Assembly (NCBI RefSeq): GCF_011753055.1
Contig: NZ_VWWJ01000001.1
Coordinates: 310,001-374,000, forward strand
Reading direction: 5' to 3'
DNA length: 64,000 nucleotides
Origin: Burkholderia sp. Ax-1719
GTDB lineage: Bacteria; Pseudomonadota; Gammaproteobacteria; Burkholderiales; Burkholderiaceae
The translations under genes and the position numbers were made by a program. The notes below the pieces were generated by a model. The model was not told where the DNA came from, did not search any database, and worked only from the letters and a program-made list of their open reading frames with translations. Shown one piece after another: positions 1 through 8,830 of this stretch (positions within the stretch are counted from its first letter, which is position 1; every line of letters begins with the position of its first letter).

Positions 1-521
1 TGCTGGAAATCGCGCTGCTCGCCGACGGCGTGCCGGCCAACAAGCTCTATCCGCTCGACCTCGACCGCGCCTTCAAGAAGCTCGACACCATCAAGGGCGA
101 TATCGTCTGGTGGAGCGGCGGCGCACAATCGCAGCAGTTGCTCGCTTCGGGCGAGGCGTCGATGGGCATGTTCTGGAACGGCCGTCTGCACGCACTGCAG
201 GCCACCGGCGTGCCGGTGGGCATCTCGTGGAACCAGAACCTCACGGCCGCCGACATGCTGGTGATCCCGAAGGGCGCGAAGCATCGCGACGAGGCGCTCA
301 AGTTCCTTGCGGCCGCAACGAGTCCGCAGGCCCAGGCGAAGTTCGCAACCGATACCGGCTATGCGCCGATCAACGTGAAATCCGCCGCGCTCATGACGCC
401 TGCGGTCGCGAAGACGCTGCCCGACCAGTACACCCAGTCGCAGATCAATCTCGACATGAAGTACTGGGCCGCCAATCGCGATGCCATTGCCAAGCGCTGG
501 TACGCGTGGCAGGCAAAGTAA
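1..521 (+). CDS. ABC transporter substrate-binding protein, PotD-like (3' part only)
   Basis: This is the C-terminal part of a periplasmic binding protein of the spermidine/putrescine (PotD) type; the reading frame is open from base 3 and the start lies outside the window. About 172 residues are visible. They include the typical WWSGGAQSQQLLASGEA region, where the capacity-to-bind helix precedes the 'MFWNGR' strand, and the usual tail with 'SPQAQAKFA' and 'GYAPIN'. In the family this protein captures the ligand in the periplasm and hands it to the permeases, which follow here (601 and 1487) with the ATPase (2319). The true ligand cannot be read from the sequence; polyamines or a related amino compound are likely. 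Confidence 0.85.
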   Translation, partial: LEIALLADGVPANKLYPLDLDRAFKKLDTIKGDIVWWSGGAQSQQLLASGEASMGMFWNGRLHALQATGVPVGISWNQNLTAADMLVIPKGAKHRDEALKFLAAATSPQAQAKFATDTGYAPINVKSAALMTPAVAKTLPDQYTQSQINLDMKYWAANRDAIAKRWYAWQAK

Positions 522-557
522 GCAGGCCAAAGCAACTGGCTTTATAAAGCGAAACCC

Positions 558-573
558 GGCGCGTCCGCGCGCC
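558..573. promoter_or_regulatory. GC-rich stem-loop between binding protein and permease genes
   Basis: GGCGCG (558-563) pairs perfectly with CGCGCC (568-573) over a 4-base loop. There is no T-run, so it is unlikely to be a full terminator. Stem-loops at this place in ABC operons often stabilise the upstream binding-protein mRNA and lower permease expression; that role is inferred here. Confidence 0.35.
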
Positions 574-600
574 GTCCTTCCTCGCGGATCGGGAGAGATC

Positions 601-1485
601 ATGCCTGATGTTCTGAGCACCGTCGCCCATGCGCCGGTCGACGCGCCGCCGAAGCGGCGCAACTGGCGCAATGCGAAGCTGCTTGCGCCCGCGCTAATAC
701 TCCTCGCGATCTTTTTCGTGCTGCCGGTGCTGTCGCTGCTCCTGCGCAGCGTGATGGAGCCGACGCCGGGCCTGCACAACTACGCGCAACTGCTGGGTTC
801 GAGCACCTATCTGCGCGTGTTCGGCAATACGTTTCTGGTGGCGGGTGTCGTGACCGCGGTGACAGTGGCGATCGGCTTTCCGACCGCCTGGCTGCTCGCC
901 ATCGCGCCGCGCTGGCTCAGCACCACGCTGTTTTCGATCCTGCTGCTGTCGATGTGGACCAATCTGCTTGCGCGCACCTTCGCCTGGATGGTGCTGCTCC
1001 AGCAGACCGGCCCGATCAACCGCCTGTTGATGGCGCTGGGCATCATCGATCAGCCGTTGACGCTGGTGAACAATCTGATCGGCGTGACGGTGGGCATGAC
1101 GTACATCATGCTGCCGTTTCTGGTGATGCCGCTGCACGCGACGCTGCGCGGCATCGATCCCGCCACGCTGCGCGCCGCCGCCGTGTGCGGAGCAAGCCGC
1201 TGGCAGGCCTTCTGGCGCATTCTCGTGCCACTGGCGATGCCAGGCATCGCCTCGGGCGCGCTGATGGTGTTCGTGATGGCGCTGGGTTACTTCGTGACGC
1301 CCGCGCTGCTCGGCGGTCCGTCCTACATGATGCTCGCCGAACTGATCGCGCAACTGGTGCAGGAACTGCTGAACTGGGGTCTTGCCGGTGCGGCCGCCTT
1401 CGTGCTGCTCGCCGTGACGCTTGGACTCTACGCGCTGCAACTGCGTTTCACCAACGGCGCGCGCCAAACTTCCGGAGGACGCTGA
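601..1485 (+). CDS. ABC transporter permease, PotB-like
   Basis: Inner-membrane permease of about 294 residues, first of the two permeases of the polyamine-type importer. I chose the ATG at 601, which follows GGGAGAG at 590-596, rather than upstream in-frame starts that overlap the binding-protein gene. A hydrophobic segment near residues 24-45 (LLAPALILLAIFFVLPVLSLLL) starts a typical six-helix BPD_transp_1 fold. The cytoplasmic EAA loop, which contacts the ATPase, is seen at 'LRAAAVCGASRWQAFWRILVP', with G and P at the family positions. It is followed one base later by the second permease, so both are surely cotranscribed. Confidence 0.9.
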   Translation: MPDVLSTVAHAPVDAPPKRRNWRNAKLLAPALILLAIFFVLPVLSLLLRSVMEPTPGLHNYAQLLGSSTYLRVFGNTFLVAGVVTAVTVAIGFPTAWLLAIAPRWLSTTLFSILLLSMWTNLLARTFAWMVLLQQTGPINRLLMALGIIDQPLTLVNNLIGVTVGMTYIMLPFLVMPLHATLRGIDPATLRAAAVCGASRWQAFWRILVPLAMPGIASGALMVFVMALGYFVTPALLGGPSYMMLAELIAQLVQELLNWGLAGAAAFVLLAVTLGLYALQLRFTNGARQTSGGR

Positions 1486-1486
1486 C

Positions 1487-2293
1487 ATGCTGCTCGACTT
1501 CGATCGTCTCGGCGCGGTGCGCGCGCTGCTCGTCGCCATCGGCGCAGTGGTGGCGCTGTTCCTGCTGCTGCCGATTGTCTTCATTGTTGCGCTGTCGTTC
1601 GGCGACTCGCAATGGCTCGCGTTTCCCGCGCCGGGCTGGACGCTGGAATGGTATCGCCAGCTCTTCACCGACGCGGGCTGGCTCGACTCGCTGATGACCA
1701 GCATGAAGCTGGCCGTGATCGTCACCGTGCTTTCCGTTGCGCTGGGCTTCCTCGCTTCGCTGGCGCTCGTGCGCGGCAAGTTTCGCGGCCGCTCCGCCGT
1801 GCAGGCCTTCTTCCTCACGCCGATGGTGCTGCCCGTGGTGGTGCTGGCGGTCGCGCTCTATGCGTTCTTCCTGCGCATTGGCCTGGCGGGCACGATGACG
1901 GGCTTCGTGATCGGCCACCTCATCATTGCGTTGCCGTTCTCGATCATCGCCATCAGCAATTCGCTGTCTGCCTTCGATACCGCGCTGGAAGACGCCGCGC
2001 TGATTTGCGGCGCGTCGCCGCTCGCGGTGAAGTGGCGCGTGACGCTGCCCGCGATTCGCCTGGGCATCGCGGCGGCGGCGATCTTCTCGTTCCTCGCCTC
2101 GTGGGACGAAGTGGTGGTGTCGATCTTCATGGCGAGCCCCACGCTGCAGACGCTGCCCGTGCGTATCTGGGCGACGCTGCGTCAGGACCTCACGCCCGTG
2201 GTGGCGGCGGCGTCCTCGCTGCTGGTGGCGCTCACCACTGTGCTGATGCTGGCGAGCGCCTTGTTGCGCCGCGCCCGCCAGGCCATCCAGTAA
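1487..2293 (+). CDS. ABC transporter permease, PotC-like
   Basis: Second permease of the polyamine-type importer, 268 residues. The ATG at 1487 is one base after the stop of the first permease and is preceded by a strong GGAGG (1474-1478), which decides the start. The protein has an N-terminal membrane helix (residues about 15-35), five more hydrophobic segments and the EAA loop 'LEDAALICGASPLAVKWRVTLP', in the style of PotC/YdcV proteins. It would form the heterodimeric channel with the 601-1485 product and couple to the ATPase encoded at 2319. Confidence 0.9.
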   Translation: MLLDFDRLGAVRALLVAIGAVVALFLLLPIVFIVALSFGDSQWLAFPAPGWTLEWYRQLFTDAGWLDSLMTSMKLAVIVTVLSVALGFLASLALVRGKFRGRSAVQAFFLTPMVLPVVVLAVALYAFFLRIGLAGTMTGFVIGHLIIALPFSIIAISNSLSAFDTALEDAALICGASPLAVKWRVTLPAIRLGIAAAAIFSFLASWDEVVVSIFMASPTLQTLPVRIWATLRQDLTPVVAAASSLLVALTTVLMLASALLRRARQAIQ

Positions 2294-2318
2294 TCGAATC
2301 GATCCGGAGACGTAAGCC

Positions 2319-3407
2319 ATGACTGCCGCATTCCTGCAAATCCAGCGCCTGCGCAAGACCTACGACGATGTGGTCGCCATCGACAGCGTGTCCCTCGACG
2401 TGCGCAAGGGCGAGTTCATGACCTTTCTCGGGCCGTCCGGCTCGGGCAAGAGCACCACGCTGTATATCGTCGCGGGCTTCCAGGAGCCGACCGAAGGGCG
2501 CGTGCTGCTCGACGGCAAGCCGCTGCTTTCCGTCGCGCCGAACAAGCGCAATATCGGCATGGTGTTCCAGCGCTACACGCTGTTTCCGCATCTGACGGTG
2601 GGCGAGAACGTGGCGTTTCCGCTGCGTGTGCGCCGTCGTCCGGAATCCGAAGTCAAGGCGAAGGTCGAAAAGATGCTCGCACTCGTGCATCTGTCCGAAT
2701 GCCGCGACCGCATGCCCGCGCAATTGTCGGGCGGCCAGCAGCAGCGCGTGGCGATTGCGCGCGCGCTGGCCTACGATCCGCCCGTGCTGCTGATGGACGA
2801 ACCGCTCTCCGCGCTCGATAAAAAGCTGCGCGAGGAAATCCAGCTGGAACTGCGCCGCATCCATCAGGAAACCGGCGTGACGATTCTGTATGTGACGCAC
2901 GATCAGGAAGAAGCGCTGCGTTTGTCGGACCGTATTGCCGTATTCAACAAAGGCCGCATCGAGCAGGTGGGCACGGGCGAAGAGTTGTATGCGAATCCGG
3001 CTTCGCGCTTCGTGGCGGGCTTTATCGGCAACTCGAATTTCCTGCCGGTGCGCGTGACGGCAAGCCGCGATGGTCTGGCGAACGGTGTGTTCCCCAACGG
3101 CCTCGCGCTGGCGTGCGGCAACTTCAATCCGGCGCTCGCTGCGGGCGACGACGGCACGCTCATGATCCGCCCCGAGCAGATGCGCCTTACCGCGCAGCGC
3201 GAAGGCACGGCTGCCGGACTGCCGGTGACCGTGCGCGATATCACCTATCTGGGCGACGCCATGCACTACGCGGTGGCCACGCCGTGGGCGCAGGAGATTT
3301 CGATCCGTCTGCCCGCCGCGCAACGCCACGATAGCGGTCTGGCGGTGGGCGCCCAGGCGGTCGTGGAGTGGGATGCAGGCGATACGCGTCTGTTTGCGCA
3401 CGCATGA
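2319..3407 (+). CDS. ABC transporter ATPase, PotA-like
   Basis: Cytoplasmic ATPase of the same importer, 362 residues. Walker A is GPSGSGKST at residues 38-46, the signature is LSGGQQQRVAIARAL near 137-151, Walker B is VLLMDEP near 157-163, and the switch His is in 'YVTHDQEEA'. The C-terminal third (about 245-360) is the TOBE_2 regulatory domain found in PotA-like proteins. Its stop codon overlaps the start of the GntR regulator gene (ATGA at 3404-3407), so regulator and transporter are translationally coupled. Confidence 0.93.
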   Translation: MTAAFLQIQRLRKTYDDVVAIDSVSLDVRKGEFMTFLGPSGSGKSTTLYIVAGFQEPTEGRVLLDGKPLLSVAPNKRNIGMVFQRYTLFPHLTVGENVAFPLRVRRRPESEVKAKVEKMLALVHLSECRDRMPAQLSGGQQQRVAIARALAYDPPVLLMDEPLSALDKKLREEIQLELRRIHQETGVTILYVTHDQEEALRLSDRIAVFNKGRIEQVGTGEELYANPASRFVAGFIGNSNFLPVRVTASRDGLANGVFPNGLALACGNFNPALAAGDDGTLMIRPEQMRLTAQREGTAAGLPVTVRDITYLGDAMHYAVATPWAQEISIRLPAAQRHDSGLAVGAQAVVEWDAGDTRLFAHA

Positions 3408-4114
3408 TGAACGATCTGGGGCAATCGCCGCCGCCGTCGGCACGTAGCGCGCAGGCCACGCTGCGCGTGGAGCGGCCCTCGGCGACGCTGCGCGAACTCA
3501 CCTTGCAGAAGATGCGCCAGGCGATTCTCGATGCGCATTTTGCGCCGGGCGAACGGCTGGTCGAGCGCACCCTTTGCGAGGAACTGGGCGTGAGCCGCTC
3601 GGTGGTGCGCGAAGTGCTGCGCCATCTCGAAGCGGAAGGCATCGTCGATACGCTGCCCAACCAGGGGCCGATCGTCGCGCGCCTCGACGCCAGCACCGCC
3701 GCGCAGATCTACGAGATTCGCGCGCTGGTGGAAGGCGACGCTGCAATGGCCTGCGCGCTGCGTGGCGACGCCGCGACGGTGGAGCGCCTGGCCGCGTGCG
3801 TGACGCAGATCGAGCGCGCTTTCGCCGCGCACGATCACGCGGCGGTGCGCGAATTCACCGGGCAGTTCTACGAGCAGATGTTCGGCAGCGGCGCGAAATC
3901 GGTGGCGTGGGAGATCGTACAGAGCCTGAACGCGCGGATCACGCGTTTGCGCGCCCTGACGATTGCCTCCGACGATCGCGGACGCCAGGCCGTGGCGGAG
4001 ATGAACGAGATTGTCGCGGCGATCCGCGCGCGCGATGGCGAGCGCGCGAGAGAAGCGGCGACGGCGCACGTGGTGCGCGTCGCCGAAATCGCCGCTTCGC
4101 TGCTGCCTGCTTGA
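3404..4114 (+). CDS. GntR-family transcriptional regulator, FadR (FCD) subfamily
   Basis: A 236-residue regulator. An N-terminal winged helix-turn-helix is seen around residues 28-92 ('GERLVERTLCEELGVSRSVVREVLRHLEAEGI'), followed by an all-helical FCD ligand-binding domain to the end. The ATG at 3404 overlaps the ATPase stop (ATGA), which supports this start; the next codon is also ATG. FCD regulators usually sense a small organic acid or amino compound tied to the pathway they control, so this protein likely controls the polyamine-type transporter and possibly the convergent mmsA; the link is from position only. Confidence 0.88.
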   Translation: MMNDLGQSPPPSARSAQATLRVERPSATLRELTLQKMRQAILDAHFAPGERLVERTLCEELGVSRSVVREVLRHLEAEGIVDTLPNQGPIVARLDASTAAQIYEIRALVEGDAAMACALRGDAATVERLAACVTQIERAFAAHDHAAVREFTGQFYEQMFGSGAKSVAWEIVQSLNARITRLRALTIASDDRGRQAVAEMNEIVAAIRARDGERAREAATAHVVRVAEIAASLLPA

Positions 4115-4129
4115 GGGTTTCTCAAGCAG
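4107..4129. terminator. Hairpin between convergent GntR and mmsA genes
   Basis: CTGCTTGAG (4107-4115) and CTCAAGCAG (4121-4129) form a perfect 9-bp stem with a 5-base loop. The stem includes the stop codon of the regulator gene. There is no strong T-run on either side, so it is a possible factor-assisted, bidirectional terminator in the 30-bp gap between two convergent genes. Confidence 0.45.
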
Positions 4130-4144
4130 ACAGCAAGTGCGGAT

Positions 4145-5656
4145 TTACTTCGCAACCGGCATCGTAAATTCCGCACCCTTTTCGGTGCTTTCCGGCCAGC
4201 GCTGCATGATCGACTTCTGCTTCGTATAGAAGCGCACGCCTTCTTCGCCATACGCGTGCATATCGCCGAACAGGCTGCGCTTCCAGCCGCCGAAGCCATG
4301 CCACGCCATCGGCACGGGAATCGGCACATTGATGCCCACCATGCCCACTTCGATCTGGCGGCCGAATTCGCGTGCCACGTTGCCGTCACGCGTGAAGCAG
4401 GCCACGCCGTTGCCGAACTCGTGGTCGTTGATCAGTTGCACGGCTTGCGCGAAGTCGTCCACGCGCACGCAGGCCAGCACCGGGCCGAAGATCTCTTCCT
4501 TGTAGATGCGCATTTCCGGCGTGACGTTGTCGAACAGCGTGCCGCCCGTGAAGAAGCCTTCTTCGTGGCCCGGCACCTTCAGGCCGCGCCCGTCGACCAC
4601 CAGCGTCGCGCCTTCCTCGACGCCGCTGGCGATATAACCTTCGATGCGCTCCAGCGCCTGGCGCGTGACGATCGGGCCCATTTCCGCATCGGCTTCCATG
4701 CCGTTCTTGATCTTGAGCGTGCGTGCGCGCTCGGCCAGACGCGGCACGATCTTGTCGGCCACATCGCCCACCAGCACGGCCACCGAGATCGCCATGCAGC
4801 GCTCGCCCGCCGAACCGTAACCCGCGCCGATCAGCGCATCGACGGTCTGGTCGATGTCCGCATCGGGCATCACGACCATATGATTCTTCGCGCCGCCCAG
4901 TGCCTGCACGCGCTTGCCGTGCTTCGCACCGGTTTCGTAGATGTAGTTCGCAATCGGCGTGGAGCCGACGAAGCTCACGGCCTTCACGTCACGGTGCGCG
5001 AGCAGGGCATCGACGACGATCTTGTCGCCCTGCACCACGTTGAACACGCCATCGGGCAGACCGGCTTCCTTGAGCAGGCGCGCCATGAACAGCGACGCCG
5101 ACGGATCGCGCTCGCTCGGCTTGAGGATGAACGTGCAGCCCGCGGCCAGCGCGACCGGGAACATCCAGCACGGCACCATGCAGGGGAAGTTGAACGGCGT
5201 GATGCCGGCCACCACGCCCAGCGGCTGGCGCACGGTCCAGTTGTCCATGCCGGTGGAGACCTGCTCCGTGTAGTCGCCCTTGAGCAGTTGCGGGATGCCG
5301 CAGGCGAATTCGATCACGTCGATGCCGCGTGCGACTTCGCCTTGCGCATCGGCGAAGACCTTGCCGTGCTCGGCGGTGATGATCGCGGCCAGTTCGTCCT
5401 TGTGGCGGTTCATCAGTTCGAGGAAGCGCAGCATGACGCGTGCGCGGCGGATCGGCGGCGTGTCGCGCCAGGCCGGGAACGCGGCTTTCGCGCTCGCCAC
5501 GGCGGCGTCGACGTCGGCGACTTCGCCCAGCACCAGACGGCGCGCCGCAGCGCCCGTGGCCGGGTTGAAGATCGCCTGGGTGCGGTCGCCCGCGCCGCGT
5601 TCAGTCTTGCCGCCGATGAAGTGGACTACGTCTGCGGAATCGGTAAAGGCCTGCAT
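4145..5656 (-). CDS. mmsA: CoA-acylating methylmalonate-semialdehyde dehydrogenase
   Basis: A 503-residue enzyme that oxidises methylmalonate semialdehyde to propionyl-CoA and malonate semialdehyde to acetyl-CoA with NAD+ and CoA, in valine, beta-alanine, uracil and inositol breakdown. The catalytic Cys is C287 in [10 protein letters not shown], and the Asn of the oxyanion hole is in 'TPFNFP' (about residues 153-158). The glutamate that acts as general base in hydrolytic aldehyde dehydrogenases is absent ('QALGGAKNH'), which is the hallmark of the CoA-dependent MmsA branch. Length is normal. It is divergent from a LysR gene (5871), likely its regulator, and convergent with the GntR gene. Beside a polyamine-type importer, a role in omega-amino-acid or beta-alanine catabolism is plausible. 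Confidence 0.93.
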   Translation of the reverse strand: MQAFTDSADVVHFIGGKTERGAGDRTQAIFNPATGAAARRLVLGEVADVDAAVASAKAAFPAWRDTPPIRRARVMLRFLELMNRHKDELAAIITAEHGKVFADAQGEVARGIDVIEFACGIPQLLKGDYTEQVSTGMDNWTVRQPLGVVAGITPFNFPCMVPCWMFPVALAAGCTFILKPSERDPSASLFMARLLKEAGLPDGVFNVVQGDKIVVDALLAHRDVKAVSFVGSTPIANYIYETGAKHGKRVQALGGAKNHMVVMPDADIDQTVDALIGAGYGSAGERCMAISVAVLVGDVADKIVPRLAERARTLKIKNGMEADAEMGPIVTRQALERIEGYIASGVEEGATLVVDGRGLKVPGHEEGFFTGGTLFDNVTPEMRIYKEEIFGPVLACVRVDDFAQAVQLINDHEFGNGVACFTRDGNVAREFGRQIEVGMVGINVPIPVPMAWHGFGGWKRSLFGDMHAYGEEGVRFYTKQKSIMQRWPESTEKGAEFTMPVAK

Positions 5657-5771
5657 GTCATCTCCTCGGGAATAGGGTGATCCGGGTGATCCTGCTTGAT
5701 CCGGGGTGTTTCAATCGATGACGGCCAGTGTACGAAGCGCGGGCGGCGCTGCAAAGACACGTCGGCTGAAT

Positions 5772-5797
5772 TGATTGTTTTCCATCGTGAACAATCA
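5772..5797. promoter_or_regulatory. Perfect dyad in the mmsA/LysR divergent region
   Basis: TGATTGTT (5772-5779) and AACAATCA (5790-5797) form perfect 8-bp arms with a 10-base spacer. The dyad lies 116 bp before the mmsA start and 74 bp before the divergent LysR start. This is the expected place for a LysR-type regulator binding site; binding by the neighbouring regulator is inferred. Confidence 0.55.
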
Positions 5798-5870
5798 CCC
5801 GTGGAAACCCTGAAAGATGGCGTGATGGGGTGCTATCATCGGCACGCAATCAAGGACGTCGGAACCCGCT

Positions 5871-6812
5871 ATGGATACGCAGAAAGCCGAATCGCTCTGG
5901 ACCCATCTGCACTGGCTCAATGTGCTCGCCAATCAGGGCAGCTATACCGCGGCGGCCGCGCGGCTGGGCGTGAGCAAGGCGGCGATGAGCCAGCGCATCG
6001 CGGAACTGGAGCGCGTGGCGGGCGTGGCGCTGGTGCAGCGCACCACCCGCAGCGTGCGCTTCACGGAGGCCGGGCAGCGGCTGGTGGAGGAAACGCGCGG
6101 CGAATTCGAGCGCATCGCCGCGAGCTTTGCAGGCGTGCGCGAGATGGCCGATGTCGCGCGCGGCACGGTGCGCGTGACCGCGCCGGTGGCGTTTGCGCGC
6201 CAGCAACTGGTGCCGCATCTCGCGCAATTCGCGCGCGCCCATCCCGAGGTGCGCGTGCAACTGGAAATGTCGGACCGCCTTACCTCCATCGCGAGCGAAG
6301 GTTTTGATCTGGCGATCCGCCATAGTGCGCAGGTGCCGGAAACGCATGTGGCATGGAAGCTGTGCGACACGCGGTCGGTGATCGTCGCGACGCGCGCGTA
6401 TCTGCAGCAGCGCGGCACGCCGCAAACGCCCGCCGATCTGGCCCAGCACGATTGCCTGTTTTATCCGCGTGCGTTGGGATCGGGCGCGTGGTCGTTCGAA
6501 AAGACGGCGCGCCGTGCGGAAAACACGCGGGTCAACGTGACGGTGAATGGGCCGTTTTCCGCCAATAACAGCGAGGCGCTGCGTGACGCCGCGCTCGAAC
6601 ATCTGGGCATCGCGCTGCTGCCCGATTTCAGCGCGCAAGCGGCCTTGCAGGCAGGCAAGCTCGTGCTGGTGCTGCCCAACTGGCGGCCGGTGGGCGCGTT
6701 CGCGTCGCAACTGCATGTGGTGCGGCCGTATGGCGCGCAGGTGCCGCGCGCGGTGTCGAGTTTCGCGGACTTTCTGCGCCAGACGTTCAAGGCGGGCTTT
6801 CCGCTCGACTAG
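5871..6812 (+). CDS. LysR-family transcriptional regulator
   Basis: A 313-residue LysR regulator. The N-terminal winged helix is clear at residues about 8-66 ('GSYTAAAARLGVSKAAMSQRIAELE', then 'QRTTRSVRFTEAG'), followed by a periplasmic-binding-like effector domain of the CrgA/'DLAIR' group. It is transcribed away from mmsA and most likely regulates mmsA and itself through the shared intergenic region. It ends only three bases before the convergent Cfa-like gene. Confidence 0.9.
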   Translation: MDTQKAESLWTHLHWLNVLANQGSYTAAAARLGVSKAAMSQRIAELERVAGVALVQRTTRSVRFTEAGQRLVEETRGEFERIAASFAGVREMADVARGTVRVTAPVAFARQQLVPHLAQFARAHPEVRVQLEMSDRLTSIASEGFDLAIRHSAQVPETHVAWKLCDTRSVIVATRAYLQQRGTPQTPADLAQHDCLFYPRALGSGAWSFEKTARRAENTRVNVTVNGPFSANNSEALRDAALEHLGIALLPDFSAQAALQAGKLVLVLPNWRPVGAFASQLHVVRPYGAQVPRAVSSFADFLRQTFKAGFPLD

Positions 6813-6815
6813 CGT

Positions 6816-8042
6816 TCAGGTTCGCTCGACGATGAAATGCATCACGTCCGTGCGGCCCTCGTCGAAGGCCGCTTCGCAGTACGCGAAATACAGCCGCCAG
6901 ACGCGGATGAACGCCTCGTCGAAACCCAGCGCGCGCACGGCGTCGAGTTGCGCCTCGAACGATGCGCGCCAGAGCCGCAATGTCTGCGCGTAATCGCGGC
7001 CAAACGCCAAGGTTGCGCGCGCATCGAGTCCCGCACGCCGGGCCGCCACATTGAATTGCGCGGGGCTCGGCAGCATGCCGCCGGGGAAGATCGTTTCGCG
7101 GATAAAGTCGCTCGATGCGCGATAGTGCTCGAACAGGTCGTCGGCGATGGTGATCGACTGGATCAGCGCCCGCGCGCCGGGTTTCAGGCAACGCTCCAGT
7201 GTGGCGAAATAGTCCGGCCAGAACGCCTCGCCCACCGCCTCAAACATTTCGATCGAGACAATCGCGTCGTACTGGCCCACGGCGTCGCGGTAATCGCATA
7301 GCTCGATGTTCACGCGCTTGCCTTGAGCCGCAGCCTCCACGCGTTCTACCGCCAGGGCGTATTGCGCCTGCGAAATCGTCAGCGCGCGCACGCGTATGCC
7401 TTGACGCGCCGCATGCAGGGCGAAGCCGCCCCAGCCGCAGCCGATCTCCAGCACTTCCATGCCGGCGCGCAACCCGAGCGTATCGATTACGCGTTGATAC
7501 TTCGCGGCCTGCGCATCGGCGAGCGGGCGTTGTGGATCGCCGTCGAAGTACGCGCTCGAATACGTCCAGCTACGGTCGAGCCAGAGCGCGTAGAAGTCGT
7601 TGCCCAGATCGTAGTGCGCGTGGATATTCTGGCGGCTGCCGTCGCGCGTATTGCGGCGCAAGCGGTGACGCAGCGCGAACCACAGGCGCGCGAACAGACC
7701 ACCATGCAGCGTCGCGGCGGCGGCCGCTTCGTTGCGGATCGCCAGGCGCAGCAGCGCCACCAGATCGGGCGAGTCGACCCATTGCTCGCGCAGCGCCTGG
7801 GCAAAGCCGATATCGCCCGCATGCAGGATCGCCGCGCAGGCGCGCCAGTCGTGCAGATGCAGCGCCGCGCCACGGCTGTCGTGCAGATCGCCGAACACAT
7901 GCCGGTTGCCGTCGGGCGTCGTGAGCGTGAGATGGCCGTGACGGACACGGCGCAGCAGGGCCAGAAAAACGCGTGCGGAAACCCGCGGAGAAAGCGGTAT
8001 CGGCCGATGCGAAATGCCGGGCAACAAGCGCAACAGGGTCAT
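6816..8042 (-). CDS. Cyclopropane-fatty-acid-synthase-like SAM methyltransferase (first, divergent active site)
   Basis: A 408-residue member of the Cfa family, last gene of the ECF-controlled lipid module. It has an N-terminal lipid-binding-like region, then 'HYDLGNDFYALWLD' and the SAM site VLEIGCGWGGF at about 197-207. Residues that hold bicarbonate in E. coli Cfa look replaced: the Cys of 'YSCAYW' is Ser163 here (YSSAYF), the His after the post-II strand is Gln ('LIQSI'), and the Tyr of 'AWYERF' appears to be Arg ('LWRASF'). It may therefore methylate or methylenate unsaturated acyl chains instead of cyclopropanating them. The start at 8042 overlaps the DUF1365 stop (ATGA); a much longer open frame upstream is only an extension. 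Confidence 0.88.
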   Translation of the reverse strand: MTLLRLLPGISHRPIPLSPRVSARVFLALLRRVRHGHLTLTTPDGNRHVFGDLHDSRGAALHLHDWRACAAILHAGDIGFAQALREQWVDSPDLVALLRLAIRNEAAAAATLHGGLFARLWFALRHRLRRNTRDGSRQNIHAHYDLGNDFYALWLDRSWTYSSAYFDGDPQRPLADAQAAKYQRVIDTLGLRAGMEVLEIGCGWGGFALHAARQGIRVRALTISQAQYALAVERVEAAAQGKRVNIELCDYRDAVGQYDAIVSIEMFEAVGEAFWPDYFATLERCLKPGARALIQSITIADDLFEHYRASSDFIRETIFPGGMLPSPAQFNVAARRAGLDARATLAFGRDYAQTLRLWRASFEAQLDAVRALGFDEAFIRVWRLYFAYCEAAFDEGRTDVMHFIVERT

Positions 8043-8830
8043 GGACGAGCCTCGTGTCGGGGATGCGGCGCACGCGCGCCGGGCGTCTTGCCGAGGAAGG
8101 GCACGCGCTTGAGCCAGAGGCGCAGCGCCTGCCAGTGAATCCGGATCAGAACATTGACGGCATTGCCGGGCGCACGCGCCAGCGCCGCAAACGCGCGTGG
8201 CGCGGTAAGCGGCGCGGCACGCATGGCCAGCGCGGTGCGCAGCACGACACCTTCGGCATCCTGATAATCGATGCGCACTGCCAGCATGTCGCCGCGCTGG
8301 ATCACGCGGAATGCGTAGCCGCCTTCGACGCGGCAAAAAGGCGAGACATGCAGCACCTTGCGGCAGACCAGCACCGTATGCGCGTCGATGATGGCGTGTC
8401 CAGGCGCGCTCAGCAGATAGCCGTGATGCGCACCGAAGGTATTGCGCACGTCCGCGTAAAGCGCGCGCAGATGACCGTCGCGGTCGTGGCAATACCAGAA
8501 GCTCACGGGATTGAACGCATGGCCGAACAGGCGCGGCACGGTTTGCAGCCAGATCGCTCCATCGGCGGGAATGCCGGCTTCGGCCAGATGCGCGCGCATC
8601 CACGGCGCGAGCGCGCGGCCGTCGCGCGGACCATAGTCGCGCGACGCGAGCGAGAACACGCGCCAACGATCCACGCCGAACCACCAGCACGCCAGCGTAT
8701 CGAGCCGGTCGAGATCGCAGCAGAGCTGGAACAGCGGATACGCAAACGCATGGCGCACGGGCCGCAGGCGCTCGTGAACCACGCGGCCTGTGAGCAGCAG
8801 GCCCGCACGCGCGGTGTCGAGCGCGTTCAT
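8039..8830 (-). CDS. DUF1365 family protein
   Basis: A 263-residue protein of the DUF1365 family, recognised by 'HERLRPVRHAFAYPLF' at the start and 'FGHAFNPVSFWYCHD' in the middle. Its biochemical role is unknown. In many proteobacteria DUF1365 sits, as here, between an FAD-dependent amine-oxidase-like protein and a Cfa-like methyltransferase, so it probably acts on phospholipid acyl chains with them. It overlaps the upstream FAD gene by ATGA (8827-8830) and the downstream Cfa-like gene by ATGA (8039-8042), so the three are translationally coupled. Confidence 0.9.
   Translation of the reverse strand: MNALDTARAGLLLTGRVVHERLRPVRHAFAYPLFQLCCDLDRLDTLACWWFGVDRWRVFSLASRDYGPRDGRALAPWMRAHLAEAGIPADGAIWLQTVPRLFGHAFNPVSFWYCHDRDGHLRALYADVRNTFGAHHGYLLSAPGHAIIDAHTVLVCRKVLHVSPFCRVEGGYAFRVIQRGDMLAVRIDYQDAEGVVLRTALAMRAAPLTAPRAFAALARAPGNAVNVLIRIHWQALRLWLKRVPFLGKTPGARAPHPRHEARP

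Noticed and set aside
481..600. Longer N-terminus for the first permease
   Set aside because: It would overlap the binding-protein gene and shows no homology; ATG 601 has a good ribosome site.
4256..5680. Long open frame opposite mmsA
   Set aside because: It is a 474-codon mirror of the mmsA coding strand with Arg/His-rich, low-complexity translation, typical of shadow frames in GC-rich DNA.
8043..8690. Frame extension giving the Cfa-like protein 624 residues
   Set aside because: The extra part overlaps DUF1365 in another frame and is Arg/Ala-rich without homology; the ATGA overlap supports start 8042.
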